Shown: piece after piece, positions 21,837-33,416 of the stretch
Numbering within the stretch: position 1 is the stretch's first letter
Layout: each line of letters starts with the position of its first letter
Assembly: GCA_963920705.1 (NCBI GenBank)
Contig: OY987225.1
Location: 29,573,538-29,637,537 of the forward strand
Source: Odiellus spinosus
Taxonomy: Eukaryota > Arthropoda > Arachnida > Opiliones > Phalangiidae
Reading direction: 5' to 3'
Length of the DNA stretch: 64,000 nt
Notes under the pieces: generated by a model
Told to the model about the DNA's origin: nothing
Databases searched by the model: none
Seen by the model: only the letters and a program-made list of their open reading frames with translations
Position numbers and translations under genes: made by a program

Positions 21837-24800
21837 CGTACAAAACAAACTAAACGAAGACGACACCGACCTCTTATAGTAAAAAGACAGTACCATTTTT
21901 TTATTCTTGATAAAAAAACCGAGAAATCAAACAGTGAATTCTATACGCATTTGTTTCAAAGATAAGGCGAATTAATACAGAATGTTAAATCTAATAAGTA
22001 TTAAAAGTAGTTTCCCTAGCTTGTCGAGAACAGCTGATTCTTCGAGATGGTATTCGAGTTAGGGTTAGAAAGAAAGAAAGAAAAAATGAAATAAGAGGGA
22101 CTTAAATTTTTGTCGGTTGAGCTTACGCGTATAGCTATTGCATCGAAGCGTTAAGTGGTTGACAGGGTCCGCGTTATATGTAGATGATTTTCTTTGATCG
22201 TATTATAGTTCGTTTATTTGATTAGAAGCAACGGAAGTAAAGCGAGGGACAAAGATATATCAGGATCTTTGACTACATACCTTTCAAATTATTACATCTA
22301 ATTCAATGAACGCGCTTTTCGGTTGAACGAATCCAACGAATTCGGGCGCAAACTCAATTTAAAATAAAAAACGCCTTAAGAGAAACCCAAAAAAATGTTT
22401 ACCGTCTTAGGTGTCATAATAATATTCAAGTTTTATATATTTTATAGTTAAGATCAGCTTAAACCAAAACCAAATTAATTGTTTTTTTTTAACCTTTTTC
22501 TTTATCAAATTTTATGAATTACGTCAAACAAATTCAGTGAAGTATAAATGATTTAGAATTTTGACGGTTAGGGTTAAGTAATATTGAAACTAGTATTAAA
22601 GGCAAAGTGAAAAGGAGATGTTATTTAGACTGAGCGGGGTGAAAAACTTGACCTAATACTGATCACAAAAATTAGGGAAAAAAATGGAAAATATTTAAGA
22701 AGAACCCAAAAAAACGCGAAGGCTATTATGCAATAATTAGAGTATAACAACCCTTACAATTTAACAGTATTAAATTGTTATTAAATATTAAAGTTTTTTC
22801 AGTGTAGCCTTCAACTTGCTCTATTGATCAAGCAGCTCTCGCCTATTTAATTTCAAACTCCGCTAAGCCTAACGTTATACTAATATCACCCTTATAAAAA
22901 AAATCAATACTTCCAGGAATGTGAAGAAGGTCGATAGGAATTGGTTTATACCACAAAGAATTTTTTCATTTACCCGATTCGATCATAGCCCCTCGCCATA
23001 TAAACAGTCTTCAAAGAATGACATAAACACGGAAGACGTCGACCATATTCCATAGTTTTCTCTATTATATAAGCCTTCCAAGAAGGGGGCCAATAAAGGG
23101 TGGGCAGTTAGGAAGACCCTGATGCGGGTCCTGTGGGAGACGTATTACATATCGGGGGACTAGAGCGATGATCGCCACTGATTTATCGAGGTCCGGTGTC
23201 CCCGACAACGCGAATTGGAAGCCAAAAGAGAAGCTAGAAAGATAGGTACGCAGCGCCTCTAGGTCGTAAAGCGTGAAATTATAAAGCTCGACCGAACGGA
23301 AAGACTCATAGGACGGTCCCAAAGAAGATTCTCAGTTATATATACGTACACACGCCTTTCACCGGGTCATAGAGTTAACAGAGACACTGATGAGGATCGC
23401 GAAGGACGTATCTCTTTGTCCCTGCCTTCAATCTCTATTGTTTCTAAACCCCTGGGCGAATGTTTTAGGACAGAGTGTGCCCCAGCTGGTTTTCCCAACC
23501 TCAGGCTATAAGATAAGTTCAGGCGTATATAACCCAAACTCTACCCGCCCTTTTCTCGCCACGAGGTCAAGGCACGCCTGAAAGGTCAGTTGGATATGGA
23601 TTAAGGTTTAGAAGTTTCACCGGGAGACTTATTAACCTTTTGGTGTTTTAAAGGGATTGTGACATACATAATTCTTTAGATAGGAAATTAAATTAACTAG
23701 AGAATAGTTCGAAGTAACCTTATAAGGTACCGCAATTAATATAATAATACTACTTAATTCAAATTGCAGCCGACCACACAGGCAAAGTCTATAAGTTGTG
23801 GATCAAACAACAGCAGACGAACCAACAATTAATGATTAAAAATAATTAGTAATTAGCGAATAATTTATCAATTAGAGAGAAATATGATTAAGAATTTAGA
23901 CGAAGCCAAACGGAATAGAGTATTCGGTTCAATTACTAAAAATAATTATTATAATTAGGCAGGAAGTCCAAGATCTTACAACTCTTGAGAAAACGCAATG
24001 TTTAAAAGCCAAGCATTTAAAAAAAAACTTTGTCCTAAGTTGAGCAAGGGTGTTCAAGCACAGAATTTAGGAAATATTTTCTCTATAGATAATTTTAGAA
24101 TCCGTTTATATGGGTCCTAAACATCAATCTTTAAAGTGTATTGAAATCTTAGTCCCTCAATCTTTGATAATGTAGCCCGAAAGATTTCACGATAATATAT
24201 TAAACCCCTTTGGGAAATGATGAAATTACAAATTTTTAATATATTTTCCATTGATTCTACTTTAACATATTAATAAGATATTATAGCGCGTTTTAACCCC
24301 TTTGGGAAATGTCGCCTCAAAAATAAAAAACATCAGTACATAAAAAAAATTCTCAACGGAACATTTTGAAGGAACAGGCAATTTAATCGTAAAGCCGATG
24401 TCGCCGCTAGCGAAACGGTTATGGCAATATTATTTATGGATTTTATTCCTTCCCAATAGACTGCGAATCGAATATATATATCTTCACGTGAAGATAGTCA
24501 ATTCGATGGAAAAGGCAATAAAAAGAGAGTACGGTATATTACCAACTTCTTTCCAACTACCCCCGAAAGAAAAAATAAAATGTTTTGATCTTCGATTTTT
24601 AGGAATAAACTTTTAGTAGTATCAGAAAGAAAAAAAATATAAGTGAGACAATTCTTCCATTATTACTAACTTGCTTGCTCAGGGTCACTCGGAACTAAAA
24701 GACGAGCTACCGGAAGTAGAGATACCAGAGGTTGTACAGACAATTGTGAATCTTCAACTCCATTTACTATATATTTTCTATGGTTTTACTATCCAAAATA

Positions 24801-24863
24801 TGTCTTATTTTTAGAAGCACGAATAAAAAGTAATTTTATTTAATTATTTGCCGTCCCTTTAAA
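21837..24863. other. intergenic, no gene supported
   Basis: Holds a copy of the 50-bp repeat (21964-22013) and a GC-richer patch at 23060-23590 with frames on both strands that match nothing recognised. TATA-like TATATATA lies at 23338. Otherwise AT-rich. Confidence 0.35.
21964..22013 (+). repeat. copy of the dispersed 50-bp repeat
   Basis: GGCGAATTAATACAGAATG, TTAAATCTAATAAG and AAAAGTAGTTT in order; one of the closest copies to consensus. Confidence 0.5.
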
Positions 24864-24987
24864 GGAAGATATCCTGAACTTCACGTATAAGGACTAGCGA
24901 CCAATGATCATGGAGATTCCCCATATAAGAGATACGCATCAATGTCATTGGTCGATAGTCCTTATATAAGGAGTTCAGGTAATCTCC
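24864..24987. mobile_element. small foldback element (124 bp)
   Basis: GGAAGATATCCTGAAC at the left is matched by GTTCAGGTAATCTCC at the right; inside, TATAAGGACTA.CGACCAATGA pairs with TCATTGGTCGATAGTCCTTATA (both arms about 45 bp). A stem-loop with a short spacer and no coding capacity. CCCTTTAAAGG lies just outside on the left. Confidence 0.7.
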
Positions 24988-25768
24988 ATGAATCCAGCTA
25001 AGCCTAAAACATTTCATTCTCTATTTTAGGTCTAACTTGCAGGTAAGGTTTTTTTACCGCGAACATTGGAAAACTATACCTTCTTTGAATCTTTTTTGGG
25101 ATCTAAAAGTGGTAGGGGGAAGGGGGGAAATAAAGTGAAAAACGAAGGAAAATAGATAAAAAATAAATCAATTGTACAAAAATCTGCAAATAATGCTCGG
25201 CCCATACGAAAACTATAGCGATATACCTAGCTTTGGCCGAATGGATAACGGTTGAATAAATATTTATCTTCTCTCTCTCTTTCTACTTTCTAAAAGAACG
25301 TTCATCAAGTAGGACTATGGACGAGAGAAAGCACATCCCAAGGGAGGAAAAATAGGCTTAACGTAAGTTCAAATTTCATCACGTACCAAGCTAGGCGAGC
25401 TCCTTCTATTTATCTAAGACTTGGGTGTTAAGAGACCAATCACAGAGATTTTAAAAGTATGTCCCTACTGCAAACTCAATTTGATATTGACCACAGGGAG
25501 TTTTTTTGGCATTTCTCTCTTATAACAGTGAGTAAAGAGACTGAAGAGCCATTTTTTAAGCCTCGTGATGTGAAAAGGAAAATAAAAATTGCCTGGAGGG
25601 AAAGTGGTAAAAAGCATTCGCGTTTTTTACTGTATACTTTCAAGAACTGTATACTTTTAAGGTAACATAAATTATTTAAAAATAAGGTAAAAATATATAT
25701 TCAATATAACGGAGTTTCGGAACTCTGCGGTAGAAAAGGAAAAATATAACAAAGCAGCTAAAAATAAA
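24988..25768. other. intergenic, no gene supported
   Basis: Contains an AAGCCTAAAAC segment and CT microsatellite. A 68-codon frame at 25459-25665 starts with ATG but matches nothing recognised. Confidence 0.35.
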
Positions 25769-26097
25769 GAGCAACGAAAAAATAAATTAGAGCAACGAAA
25801 AAATAAATTAGAGCAACGAAAAAATAAATTAGAGCAACGAAAAAATAAATTAGAGCAACGAAAAAATAAATTAGAGCAACGAAAAAATAAATTAGAGCAA
25901 CGAAAAAATAAATTAGAGCAACGAAAAAATAAATTAGAGCAACGAAAAAATAAATTAGAGCAACGAAAAAATAAATTAGAGCAACGAAAAAATAAATTAG
26001 AGCAACGAAAAAATAAATTAGAGCAACGAAAAAATAAATTAGAGCAACGAAAAAATAAATTAGAGCAGCGAAAAAATAAATTAGAGCAGCGAAAAAA
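25769..26097. repeat. 21-bp minisatellite, 16 copies
   Basis: Units contain GCAACGAAAAAATAAATTAG; the last two have GCAGCG. Because 21 is a multiple of three, the minus strand stays open and would encode a hydrophobic IYFFVAL heptad repeat; no start context, signal or relative supports it as a gene. Confidence 0.95.
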
Positions 26098-27747
26098 TTC
26101 AATATTCTTAAACTTTACGAAACTGTATCTAATACTAATGTATTAGTTTTATTTGCGGGTGTTTCAAACTAGCTAAAGTCTAAAGCGTATTGACACAATG
26201 TTAAACCTTATAAGATCATAAAAGTAGTTTTAGAGTTTACTTACGAACAGGAGTACATAAAGTGCAATATAAAATGGATTTTTGTTCCATCGCGTGTTCA
26301 ATTTATTTGAACCAAAACGTAGTCTTATCAAGCGATATCATTCGCTTTCTTTTTCCCCCAAATATCTTTCATTGCTCGAAATAAAATGAACAGCATCTTT
26401 TCTTCGAACGGCGCGTTATCGGACGTTCTTATAGTTGATTTCACCTTAAATCGGCAGCAGTTACAAAGCTATTTCACCAGTTATCTCTACATACAGATAA
26501 CGTGAATCTATAGCTTCGTCCGTGCTGTCAATTAGAAGTGAAATTAACTACGGTATACGATAATCATTGTGTTTTTAGCGCGTACTACGCTAGACGATCC
26601 ATACTATCTCGTATTACACAAACTTATAAAATAAGAGGGAATTCTACTATGGTAGGTTTTTATCCATTGATCTTTCGAACTGACAATGGAAGAGGGATGG
26701 TTATTGGGGAGGGCGGTGACGTCACAATAAAAAGAAATGGACTGTAGGCAAGAAACGGAGCATACTCAATCCATCTTGCCTCGTTTCGATTAACGTTAAA
26801 GCTATTTGGGGATATAGAGAGGAGACCATTGGTTAAAAGGGTCGATGGGGCTTAAGAAAATAGGGGACCAAGTATACGAAACGAATACGCGTTTAATCGT
26901 TGCGTAGCCAAGTTGGTAAAGACGATAATTATTTGACCTTTGAACCCATTTTAAATTTCCTTCACTTTCCCTTTAACTTTTGAACATATTTCACGGTTTT
27001 CAAGCCAAATATTTCAAACTCCCCGACTTATAAACCCATTTTCAAATTTATTAATTTTCCCTTAAACTTTTACACCCTTTTTTTAAAATTCTTAGACTTT
27101 TCCCTAAACTTTTGGACCATTTACATTTTTTAAAAAACTTTAAAACTAACCTTTTGAACTTATTTCAACAAATTACTGCAATTTATTCTTGCCACCCCAA
27201 GGCGAAAATATAAAAATTTAAAAACCTTTCTTATACTGGAAAGGGGCTTTTCCTAACACATAGAAGCGAACAGGAGCGAACACTTTTACAGGCGTGGCTT
27301 TAAATGTAATGGGGAATTGAAACCCTGGATGCTGGCATTGTTACACTATATTTAAAAAATAAATATTGAATAAATGTAAAATATACTTTATTTATTATAA
27401 ATATAATTAATAATAAATGATATTAAATTAATTTTAATCGCAATTCTTTTTAGAATACAATGAATACTAAGCATTAACTTGTAATCTTGAAGAAAAAAAA
27501 AGTTTTCTATGAATTAAGGCTTTAGTCAAAGATTCACATAAGTTATAGGCATATAAAAGCTTTTTGGCTTCCATAAAAAAATGTCGCCTTCGGGTCTAGC
27601 TCGGGAAGACAACGAAAATGGCTAAGTAAAGGTACGTATACCGTGTTTAAGATCATGGAAACAATAGAGATATTACAAAGAAATCGAAGAACCTTCCTTA
27701 TTCGAATAAAGTATCTGAATTCTGAGTGTTACAAACTAAGTAACATA
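26098..27747. other. intergenic, no gene supported
   Basis: Holds a copy of the 50-bp repeat (26184-26235), a perfect tRNA A box (TAGCCAAGTTGG, 26907-26918) without a B box, and AT-rich sequence near 27340-27430. Confidence 0.35.
26184..26235 (+). repeat. copy of the dispersed 50-bp repeat
   Basis: GCGTATTGACACAATG, TTAAACCTTATAAG and ATAAAAGTAGTTTTAG. Confidence 0.5.
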
Positions 27748-27752
27748 CGGTA

Positions 27753-27991
27753 TGTAGTGTTATCATAAAAAACACTATGCCTAAAAAAATGGTTTTAATA
27801 ACTCGCTCGCACTTTAGTAGGCGAGATAAGAATTTAATAAATAAACATAAGAGGTTTCATCTATTCTTTTATCTGTAATAGTTAGCAGAGTAAATCATGT
27901 GCTTGAACAATAAACTTAGTAAACCCAGCGTGCCGTGTAGTATTCATTTAAATTAGTCTTAGCTAAGTACGGAAAGTCTAAGAATAATACA
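27753..27991 (+). repeat. 5' LTR of element 1
   Basis: 239 bp, TG...CA ends. Contains AATAAA at 27909-27914, a possible polyadenylation signal. Same length as the 3' LTR. Confidence 0.95.
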
Positions 27992-28012
27992 TGGTGTCAG
28001 AATCGTGAACCC
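27992..28012 (+). promoter_or_regulatory. probable primer-binding site of element 1
   Basis: TGGTGTCAGAATCGTGAACC directly follows the LTR; TGG at the junction fits pairing with a tRNA 3' CCA. The tRNA was not identified. Confidence 0.65.
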
Positions 28013-28051
28013 GTTCTCAAAGAAACGAGTGTAACCTGCAAGTGCTATAGA

Positions 28052-31000
28052 ATGGAGGGATTAAAAGCGCCACCAGAACTGCACTTCTCCGGGAATGCTG
28101 AACAATCATGGAGGGTGTTTCGTCAACGGTTCGAGTTGTTTGAAGCAGCCACAGCATCGGGAGCAGGGAGGTCAGACGCACAGAAACTCTCATTACTACT
28201 ACACGCCGCCGGACAGGAGGCAATAGACGTATTCAATACTTTCACTTTCACGGCGGTCGATCCCAAGACGTATGACAATACGGTAGCAAAATTCGAGGCC
28301 TATTGCACGCCAAAGAAGAACGAAACCTACGAACGGTTCATTTTCCGAGGTCGGATGCAAAAGAAAGGGGAAAGTGTCGAGCAATATGTCGTGGATCTGA
28401 GACTCAAAGCAAAGTCTTGCAGCTTTGGAGATTTAGAGGACTCACTCATCCGAGATCAGATTGTCTATGGGGTACTCAACATGAAGGTGCGACGGACACT
28501 TTTAGCGGAGGAGAATCTAACGTTAAAGAGAGCGATCCAACTATGTCAAGCAACAGAAACAATGTCTCATCAAATGCAGAATTGGTCTGACCACATTACG
28601 AAAACGGAAAGCGTTGACGCGGTAACAAGTCAAAGTCTCAAGACCAGAGGTAAAGGTACTGGCCAAAGAAGACAGCGTAATACCACTGAGCCGGTCAAGA
28701 ATTCTCGGCAACAAGGAAATGGTAGCCACACAACGTTCGTCAAAGATTGTGGTCGTTGTTCAAGATCGCACGAACGAAACAGTTGCCCAGCATATGGGAA
28801 AATCTGCAGGAACTGCAAAGGGAAAAATCACTTCGCCAATTGCTGTACAAAAAATAAAGTCGATGTCGTCAACTGCGAAACCGGAAGTGACGATGAGGAC
28901 TTTATCATAGATGCCGTCGAGTCCAGGACAGAGAAGAGCGACTGGGTAATTCCGATTACGATTAATGGAGTTTCAGTACCGTGCAAGTTAGACACGGGTG
29001 CTCAAGCCAATCTGTTGCCAATGAAATACTATAAGAAAATAACACCACGGCTGGAGATATCTAGCAGTGTTGGACTCAGCGCATATGGAGGAAGTAAAAT
29101 TAAAACGTTTGGCCAGGTTAGCGTCGTCGCAAAAGTCCGAAACAAAGAAGTACCTACAGAAATGATCCTAGTAGAGTACGGAGAAAAACCAATAATGGGC
29201 CGAGAGACATGCGTCGATCTAGGACTGGTTAAACTTGTATACCAGGTGGTGAGCAAGAGTGAAGTCGAGAAACCCATCAATGGAAAGCCACCAGAGGCAG
29301 GTAACAAACAATTCTCGAAACAAATAATCAAAGAATTTCCGGAAGTTTTTCAAGGCATCGGACGTTTGAAAACCACGTGCCGAATCCAATTGCGAGACGA
29401 TGCGGTTCCGGTAGTAGTACCACCACGACGCATACCGTACTCACTAAGGGAGAGATTAAAAAAGGAACTTGAAAGACTAGAAGTTCAAGACGTCATTCGC
29501 AAGGTCAATGAACCAACGCCATGGGTCAGTCCATTAGTAATCCGAGAGAAAAAAGATGGATCCCTACGTTTATGTCTAGACCCGAAGACATTGAACGAGA
29601 ATATACGTCGGGAACATTATCAGCTCCCAACGAAAGAAGAAATCGAAGCTGAATTGTCCGGAGCGAAGTACTTTTCAAAACTCGACGCAGCGTCTGGATT
29701 TTACCAGATACCGCTGGATGAAGAAAGTCAACTCTTGACAACTTTTAATACGCCGTTTGGACGATACTGTTTTCAGAGGTTACCTTTCGGAATTGCCTCG
29801 GCGCCGGAAATCTTCTTTAAACATTTTAGTCAAATTTTCGATGCAGTACCAAGGACGAGACCATTACACGACGATGTCTTAGTATGGGGCAACTCGTCAG
29901 AAGATCACGATCGAAACGTCAAGGAAGCATTGACAAAATTGAAAGAAGCAAACGCTACGCTAAATGAGAAGAAATGCGTCTTTCGAGCGTCGGGTGTCAC
30001 GTATATGGGAGAAATCATTTCACGGGAAGGAGTACAACCTGATCCCCGGAAAATAGAAGCAATTCTAAAAATGCCAACACCGACATCGAAAGCTGAAGTC
30101 CAACGAGCACTGGGAATTGTAAACTTCGTAGGAAAATTTATCCCGAATCTTTCCACCCATACAGCACATCTTAGAAGTCTCAAGAACAAAGATGTCGACG
30201 ACCAACAAATTTTACCAGAACACCATCAGGAATGGGCGTACATAAAAGAAGCTTTAACCAAATCACCCGTCTTGCGATATTACGATCCAGGAAGAGAGAC
30301 TAAGATATCAACAGACGCATCTAAAGATGGACTAGGAGCTGTTCTAATGCAGAGCCACGAAGAAAAGTGGTTTCCCATAGCGTACGCCTCGAGAACTCTC
30401 ACTTCAGCCGAAACCAGATACGCGCAAATAGAAAAAGAAAGCCTGGGTCTGGTATTCGGATGTCAGAGATTCCACAACTACGTCTACGGGAAGAAGCTAA
30501 CTCTTGAAACAGATCATAAACCGTTGCTGGCTATGACCAAGAGGGTGCTAGCAGAAGTTCCGCCACGTCTCCAACGACTCTTTCTAAAATTAATGAAATA
30601 TCAGTACACGATGATATTCACTCCAGGGAAAAGCTTGACATTAGCGGATGCTTTATCAAGAGCCAGCCTACCGTTGAAAGCAGGTGACGACGAAGAAGTT
30701 TCAAAGGAAGTTGAAGTTCACATCAACTCCGTAGTCAGATCGCTGCCGGTAGGGCACTTAATGATGGAACGATTGAAGGAAGAGACCTCGAGTGACATAG
30801 AATTACAAGAACTTCTAAAACAACTACGTCACGGTTGGAAGGCAAAACACCCATTAACGTCAAGATACAAGGGTATCAAGGAGGAACTAACGGAAGTAAA
30901 CGGCCTGATATTGAAAGGATCAAGAATAGTCGTTCCGAAGACACTGCGCACGAAGATCTTAGACGTCATCCACGATGGTCACCTAGGAATAGTAAAATGT

Positions 31001-32188
31001 CGACGAAGAGCACGACAAGCAGTATACTGGCCGAATATCAACACCGACATTGAAGATCTATGTAAAAAATGCGAAACCTGTAACAAGTTCCAATACGCAC
31101 AGCAGCAAGAGCCATACATTATGAGAGATACACCAACTAAAGCTTGGGACCGACTCGCAACGGACATATTCCATAATGCCGGAAAAGCGTTCCTGGTCGT
31201 AATAGATGCGTTCTCCAATTTCATAGAAGTGGAACCGTTAAAGGCAATGTCGGCGGAAGCAGTTATCGGCACACTCAAGAATATCTTTGCTCGTCACGGG
31301 ATACCGCAAGAATTGCTATCGGACAATGTACCTTTTGACTCGCACGAATTCAAGGAGTTTTCAAGAAGCTATGACTTCACCACAACCACGTCAAGTCCAA
31401 AATATCCCCAATCCAACGGCTTGGCCGAAAAAGGAGTGCAGATAGCGAAACGCTTATTGAAGAAAGCATTAGATTCTAATGAAGATTTTCAACTTGGGCT
31501 ACTTAGCTACAGAAATACACCTCTAGAAAATGGAAGGTCACCAGCCGAGTTGCTAATGGGAAGATCGCTTCGTACCAGACTGCCAGAATTTCGAAAAGAG
31601 GAAGGAAGAGGGCAGCTAGAAAAGAGAAAACAAAAAGTCAAAGGGAAAGAACTAAAGAAACTCGAACACGGAAATGTCGTCCGCGTACGAAATGAACAAG
31701 GGGTCTGGACAAAGAAAGCTCAGGTGCTCAAAGAAGTAGCGCCAAGGTCGTACGAAGTTCAGCTAGAAGGAGGAGGAATTTGGAGGCGAAATCGCAGACA
31801 TTTAAGAGTCGTTCGGGAGCCATGGGTTGAAAATTGCAACTCTGAAGACTCGGAAAGCGATAAAGACACAGAAGGCGAAGCGCTCATTTATAAATTCCCA
31901 CTAGCAGCTCCGAACGAAACCAACCCAGAATCCAATCCAGAAGCCGAAGCAGTTTTGGTCGATAGACCAGAAAGAACTCGAGCTGACGAGAACATAAATT
32001 CTCCACATGGAAGCGTAGAATCCTTAGCAATAGAGGACAAAGACGAAGTCGAAGGGCCGAGCGAGACACCTTCCGAACCAGAAAAACCACAAATCGACGG
32101 TTCAGAAGTAGCGACGAGTGCAGTTTCTAAACGGTCAAGACGCGAACGACGAAAACCAAATAGACTTGGAATGATTGCCTACCACTAA
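28052..32188 (+). CDS. Gag-Pol polyprotein of element 1 (1378 codons)
   Basis: Starts at ATG 28052, 60 bp after the LTR, and ends at TAA 32186-32188. Gag is N-terminal, followed by two CCHC zinc knuckles (residues about 233-245 and 252-264, the second CRNCKGKNHFANC). Protease active site LDTGA has its aspartate at about 314. Reverse transcriptase catalytic DD is at 607-608 in LHDDVLVWG. RNase H begins with TDASKDG at about 754. Integrase has the HHCC finger (His 974 and 978, Cys 1007 and 1010) and D1038, D1091, E1126. The tail is acidic then basic, with no chromodomain or envelope. Odd points: L replaces the usual Y or F in the YxDD box, and the SDNGPxF segment reads SDNVPF, one residue short. 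Frame intact, so activity is possible but untested. Confidence 0.95.
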   Translation: MEGLKAPPELHFSGNAEQSWRVFRQRFELFEAATASGAGRSDAQKLSLLLHAAGQEAIDVFNTFTFTAVDPKTYDNTVAKFEAYCTPKKNETYERFIFRGRMQKKGESVEQYVVDLRLKAKSCSFGDLEDSLIRDQIVYGVLNMKVRRTLLAEENLTLKRAIQLCQATETMSHQMQNWSDHITKTESVDAVTSQSLKTRGKGTGQRRQRNTTEPVKNSRQQGNGSHTTFVKDCGRCSRSHERNSCPAYGKICRNCKGKNHFANCCTKNKVDVVNCETGSDDEDFIIDAVESRTEKSDWVIPITINGVSVPCKLDTGAQANLLPMKYYKKITPRLEISSSVGLSAYGGSKIKTFGQVSVVAKVRNKEVPTEMILVEYGEKPIMGRETCVDLGLVKLVYQVVSKSEVEKPINGKPPEAGNKQFSKQIIKEFPEVFQGIGRLKTTCRIQLRDDAVPVVVPPRRIPYSLRERLKKELERLEVQDVIRKVNEPTPWVSPLVIREKKDGSLRLCLDPKTLNENIRREHYQLPTKEEIEAELSGAKYFSKLDAASGFYQIPLDEESQLLTTFNTPFGRYCFQRLPFGIASAPEIFFKHFSQIFDAVPRTRPLHDDVLVWGNSSEDHDRNVKEALTKLKEANATLNEKKCVFRASGVTYMGEIISREGVQPDPRKIEAILKMPTPTSKAEVQRALGIVNFVGKFIPNLSTHTAHLRSLKNKDVDDQQILPEHHQEWAYIKEALTKSPVLRYYDPGRETKISTDASKDGLGAVLMQSHEEKWFPIAYASRTLTSAETRYAQIEKESLGLVFGCQRFHNYVYGKKLTLETDHKPLLAMTKRVLAEVPPRLQRLFLKLMKYQYTMIFTPGKSLTLADALSRASLPLKAGDDEEVSKEVEVHINSVVRSLPVGHLMMERLKEETSSDIELQELLKQLRHGWKAKHPLTSRYKGIKEELTEVNGLILKGSRIVVPKTLRTKILDVIHDGHLGIVKCRRRARQAVYWPNINTDIEDLCKKCETCNKFQYAQQQEPYIMRDTPTKAWDRLATDIFHNAGKAFLVVIDAFSNFIEVEPLKAMSAEAVIGTLKNIFARHGIPQELLSDNVPFDSHEFKEFSRSYDFTTTTSSPKYPQSNGLAEKGVQIAKRLLKKALDSNEDFQLGLLSYRNTPLENGRSPAELLMGRSLRTRLPEFRKEEGRGQLEKRKQKVKGKELKKLEHGNVVRVRNEQGVWTKKAQVLKEVAPRSYEVQLEGGGIWRRNRRHLRVVREPWVENCNSEDSESDKDTEGEALIYKFPLAAPNETNPESNPEAEAVLVDRPERTRADENINSPHGSVESLAIEDKDEVEGPSETPSEPEKPQIDGSEVATSAVSKRSRRERRKPNRLGMIAYH

Positions 32189-32321
32189 TTGTGTTTTAAA
32201 GACGAACCATTTGTAAATAAATTAAGAGTGCAATAATTTTTAATTGTATATAAATAGGATTAGAAAGAAATGTATCCAGAGGATAAACTTTTAAAACGTC
32301 CCAACTAGGGAAGCAAATATT

Positions 32322-32333
32322 AAAAAGGAAAGA
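32322..32333 (+). promoter_or_regulatory. polypurine tract of element 1
   Basis: AAAAAGGAAAGA abuts the TG of the 3' LTR, the position where plus-strand DNA priming occurs in this class. Confidence 0.75.
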
Positions 32334-32572
32334 TGTAGTGTTATCATAAAAAACACTATGCCTAAAAAAATGGTTTTAATAACTCGCTCGCACTTTAGTA
32401 GGCGAGATAAGAATTTAATAAATAAACATAAGAGGTTTCATCTATTCTTTTATCTGTAATAGTTAGCAGAGTAAATCATGTGCTTGAACAATAAACTTAG
32501 TAAACCCAGCGTGCCGTGTAGTATTCATTTAAATTAGTCTTAGCTAAGTACGGAAAGTCTAAGAACAATACA
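32334..32572 (+). repeat. 3' LTR of element 1
   Basis: 239 bp, one substitution from the 5' LTR, followed by the CGGTA target duplication. Confidence 0.95.
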
Positions 32573-32998
32573 CGGTATAATATGAAACAGACTATACTCG
32601 AGTACTATTGAACTTCAAATATTTGAAAGTTTGTATATAGCGATCTCTCGCAACGGTGGAACTAAAAACTCTACATCAAATATCTTCCATATTGGCTCTT
32701 TATCGCTGAACTATTGTCCAGCTGCCCGAAGCTAATAACGTTCAGAAACAGTTGGTATTTTCAGAAAGCGGAGTGTTTAACCTTTCAACCTTCCAAAGAA
32801 GCAAAACTTAGAGAGAGTGGTAAGCAATATTTTATATACAGTGAAATCTTAAACTGAATCTTACTTTATGTCACCAGCACCAACGCAAAAATTACCAAGT
32901 TTTCTTTTCGAACTTTCGGGTATTCTAGCGCAAAAAGGGTTGCCTGACTTAATAGTGCTTGGGTTTTGAGCTACCGGTCTTAGGACAAAAAAAAAAAA

Positions 32999-33416
32999 AC
33001 TTTAAGTGAGGCTATCATCATTTTTCCTGTATGTCTTTGGATTATATTTTTAGTTTTAGTTCAAAACGTAATTTTGTGTTCGATATATGACGTAGTTTAT
33101 TTCTGGAACGATAATTTTCATTCGAAATGTAGGACTTTCTGGCTTAAGTACTTTAGCGAAAAATACCGCGCGAAAAAGACCTTATCACGTGCCAAAACGC
33201 GCAAGAATCAACTGTAGGATCTATAATAGCCACGCAACCACAATATGACGTAGTATCGTGGAATTTTCAATGTAAAAATTACGAAAATGGCGATTTTAAA
33301 ATATATATTTTTTTACTGTTACGGCAATTTTTAACGTTTTTTAACGATCTTTCCGAAAAATTTACTCAAACTCCATTTGGAGTTTATAAAATATCAGTAA
33401 CAGCCTCACTTTAAAG
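32999..33416. mobile_element. possible 418-bp MITE
   Basis: Inverted ends ACTTTAAGTGAGGCT and AGCCTCACTTTAAAG (one mismatch). The interior is AT-rich, non-coding, and has ATATGACGTAGT twice. No target duplication identified. Confidence 0.4.

Larger units (their letters stand above)
27753..32572 (+). mobile_element. full-length Ty3/gypsy LTR retrotransposon, element 1
   Basis: Two 239-bp LTRs start TGTAGTGTT and end AATACA; they differ at one position (T or C in AAGAATAATACA versus AAGAACAATACA). The 5-bp target duplication CGGTA is at 27748-27752 and 32573-32577. A primer-binding site follows the 5' LTR and a purine run (AAAAAGGAAAGA) precedes the 3' LTR. A single uninterrupted gag-pol frame lies between. 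All this shows a very recent insertion. Domain order protease, reverse transcriptase, RNase H, integrase places it in Ty3/gypsy (Metaviridae), of the single-frame type often annotated K02A2.6-like in invertebrates. Confidence 0.97.

Noticed and set aside
23065-23581. Frames on both strands in a GC-richer patch
   Set aside because: Neither product is recognised; the raised GC alone makes long frames likelier. Could hide an exon but is not supportable.
25758-26102. 114-codon minus-strand frame with heptad repeats
   Set aside because: Entirely the translation of the 21-bp minisatellite.
26907-26918. Perfect tRNA A box TAGCCAAGTTGG
   Set aside because: No B box or cloverleaf within tRNA distance; a single box is weak evidence.
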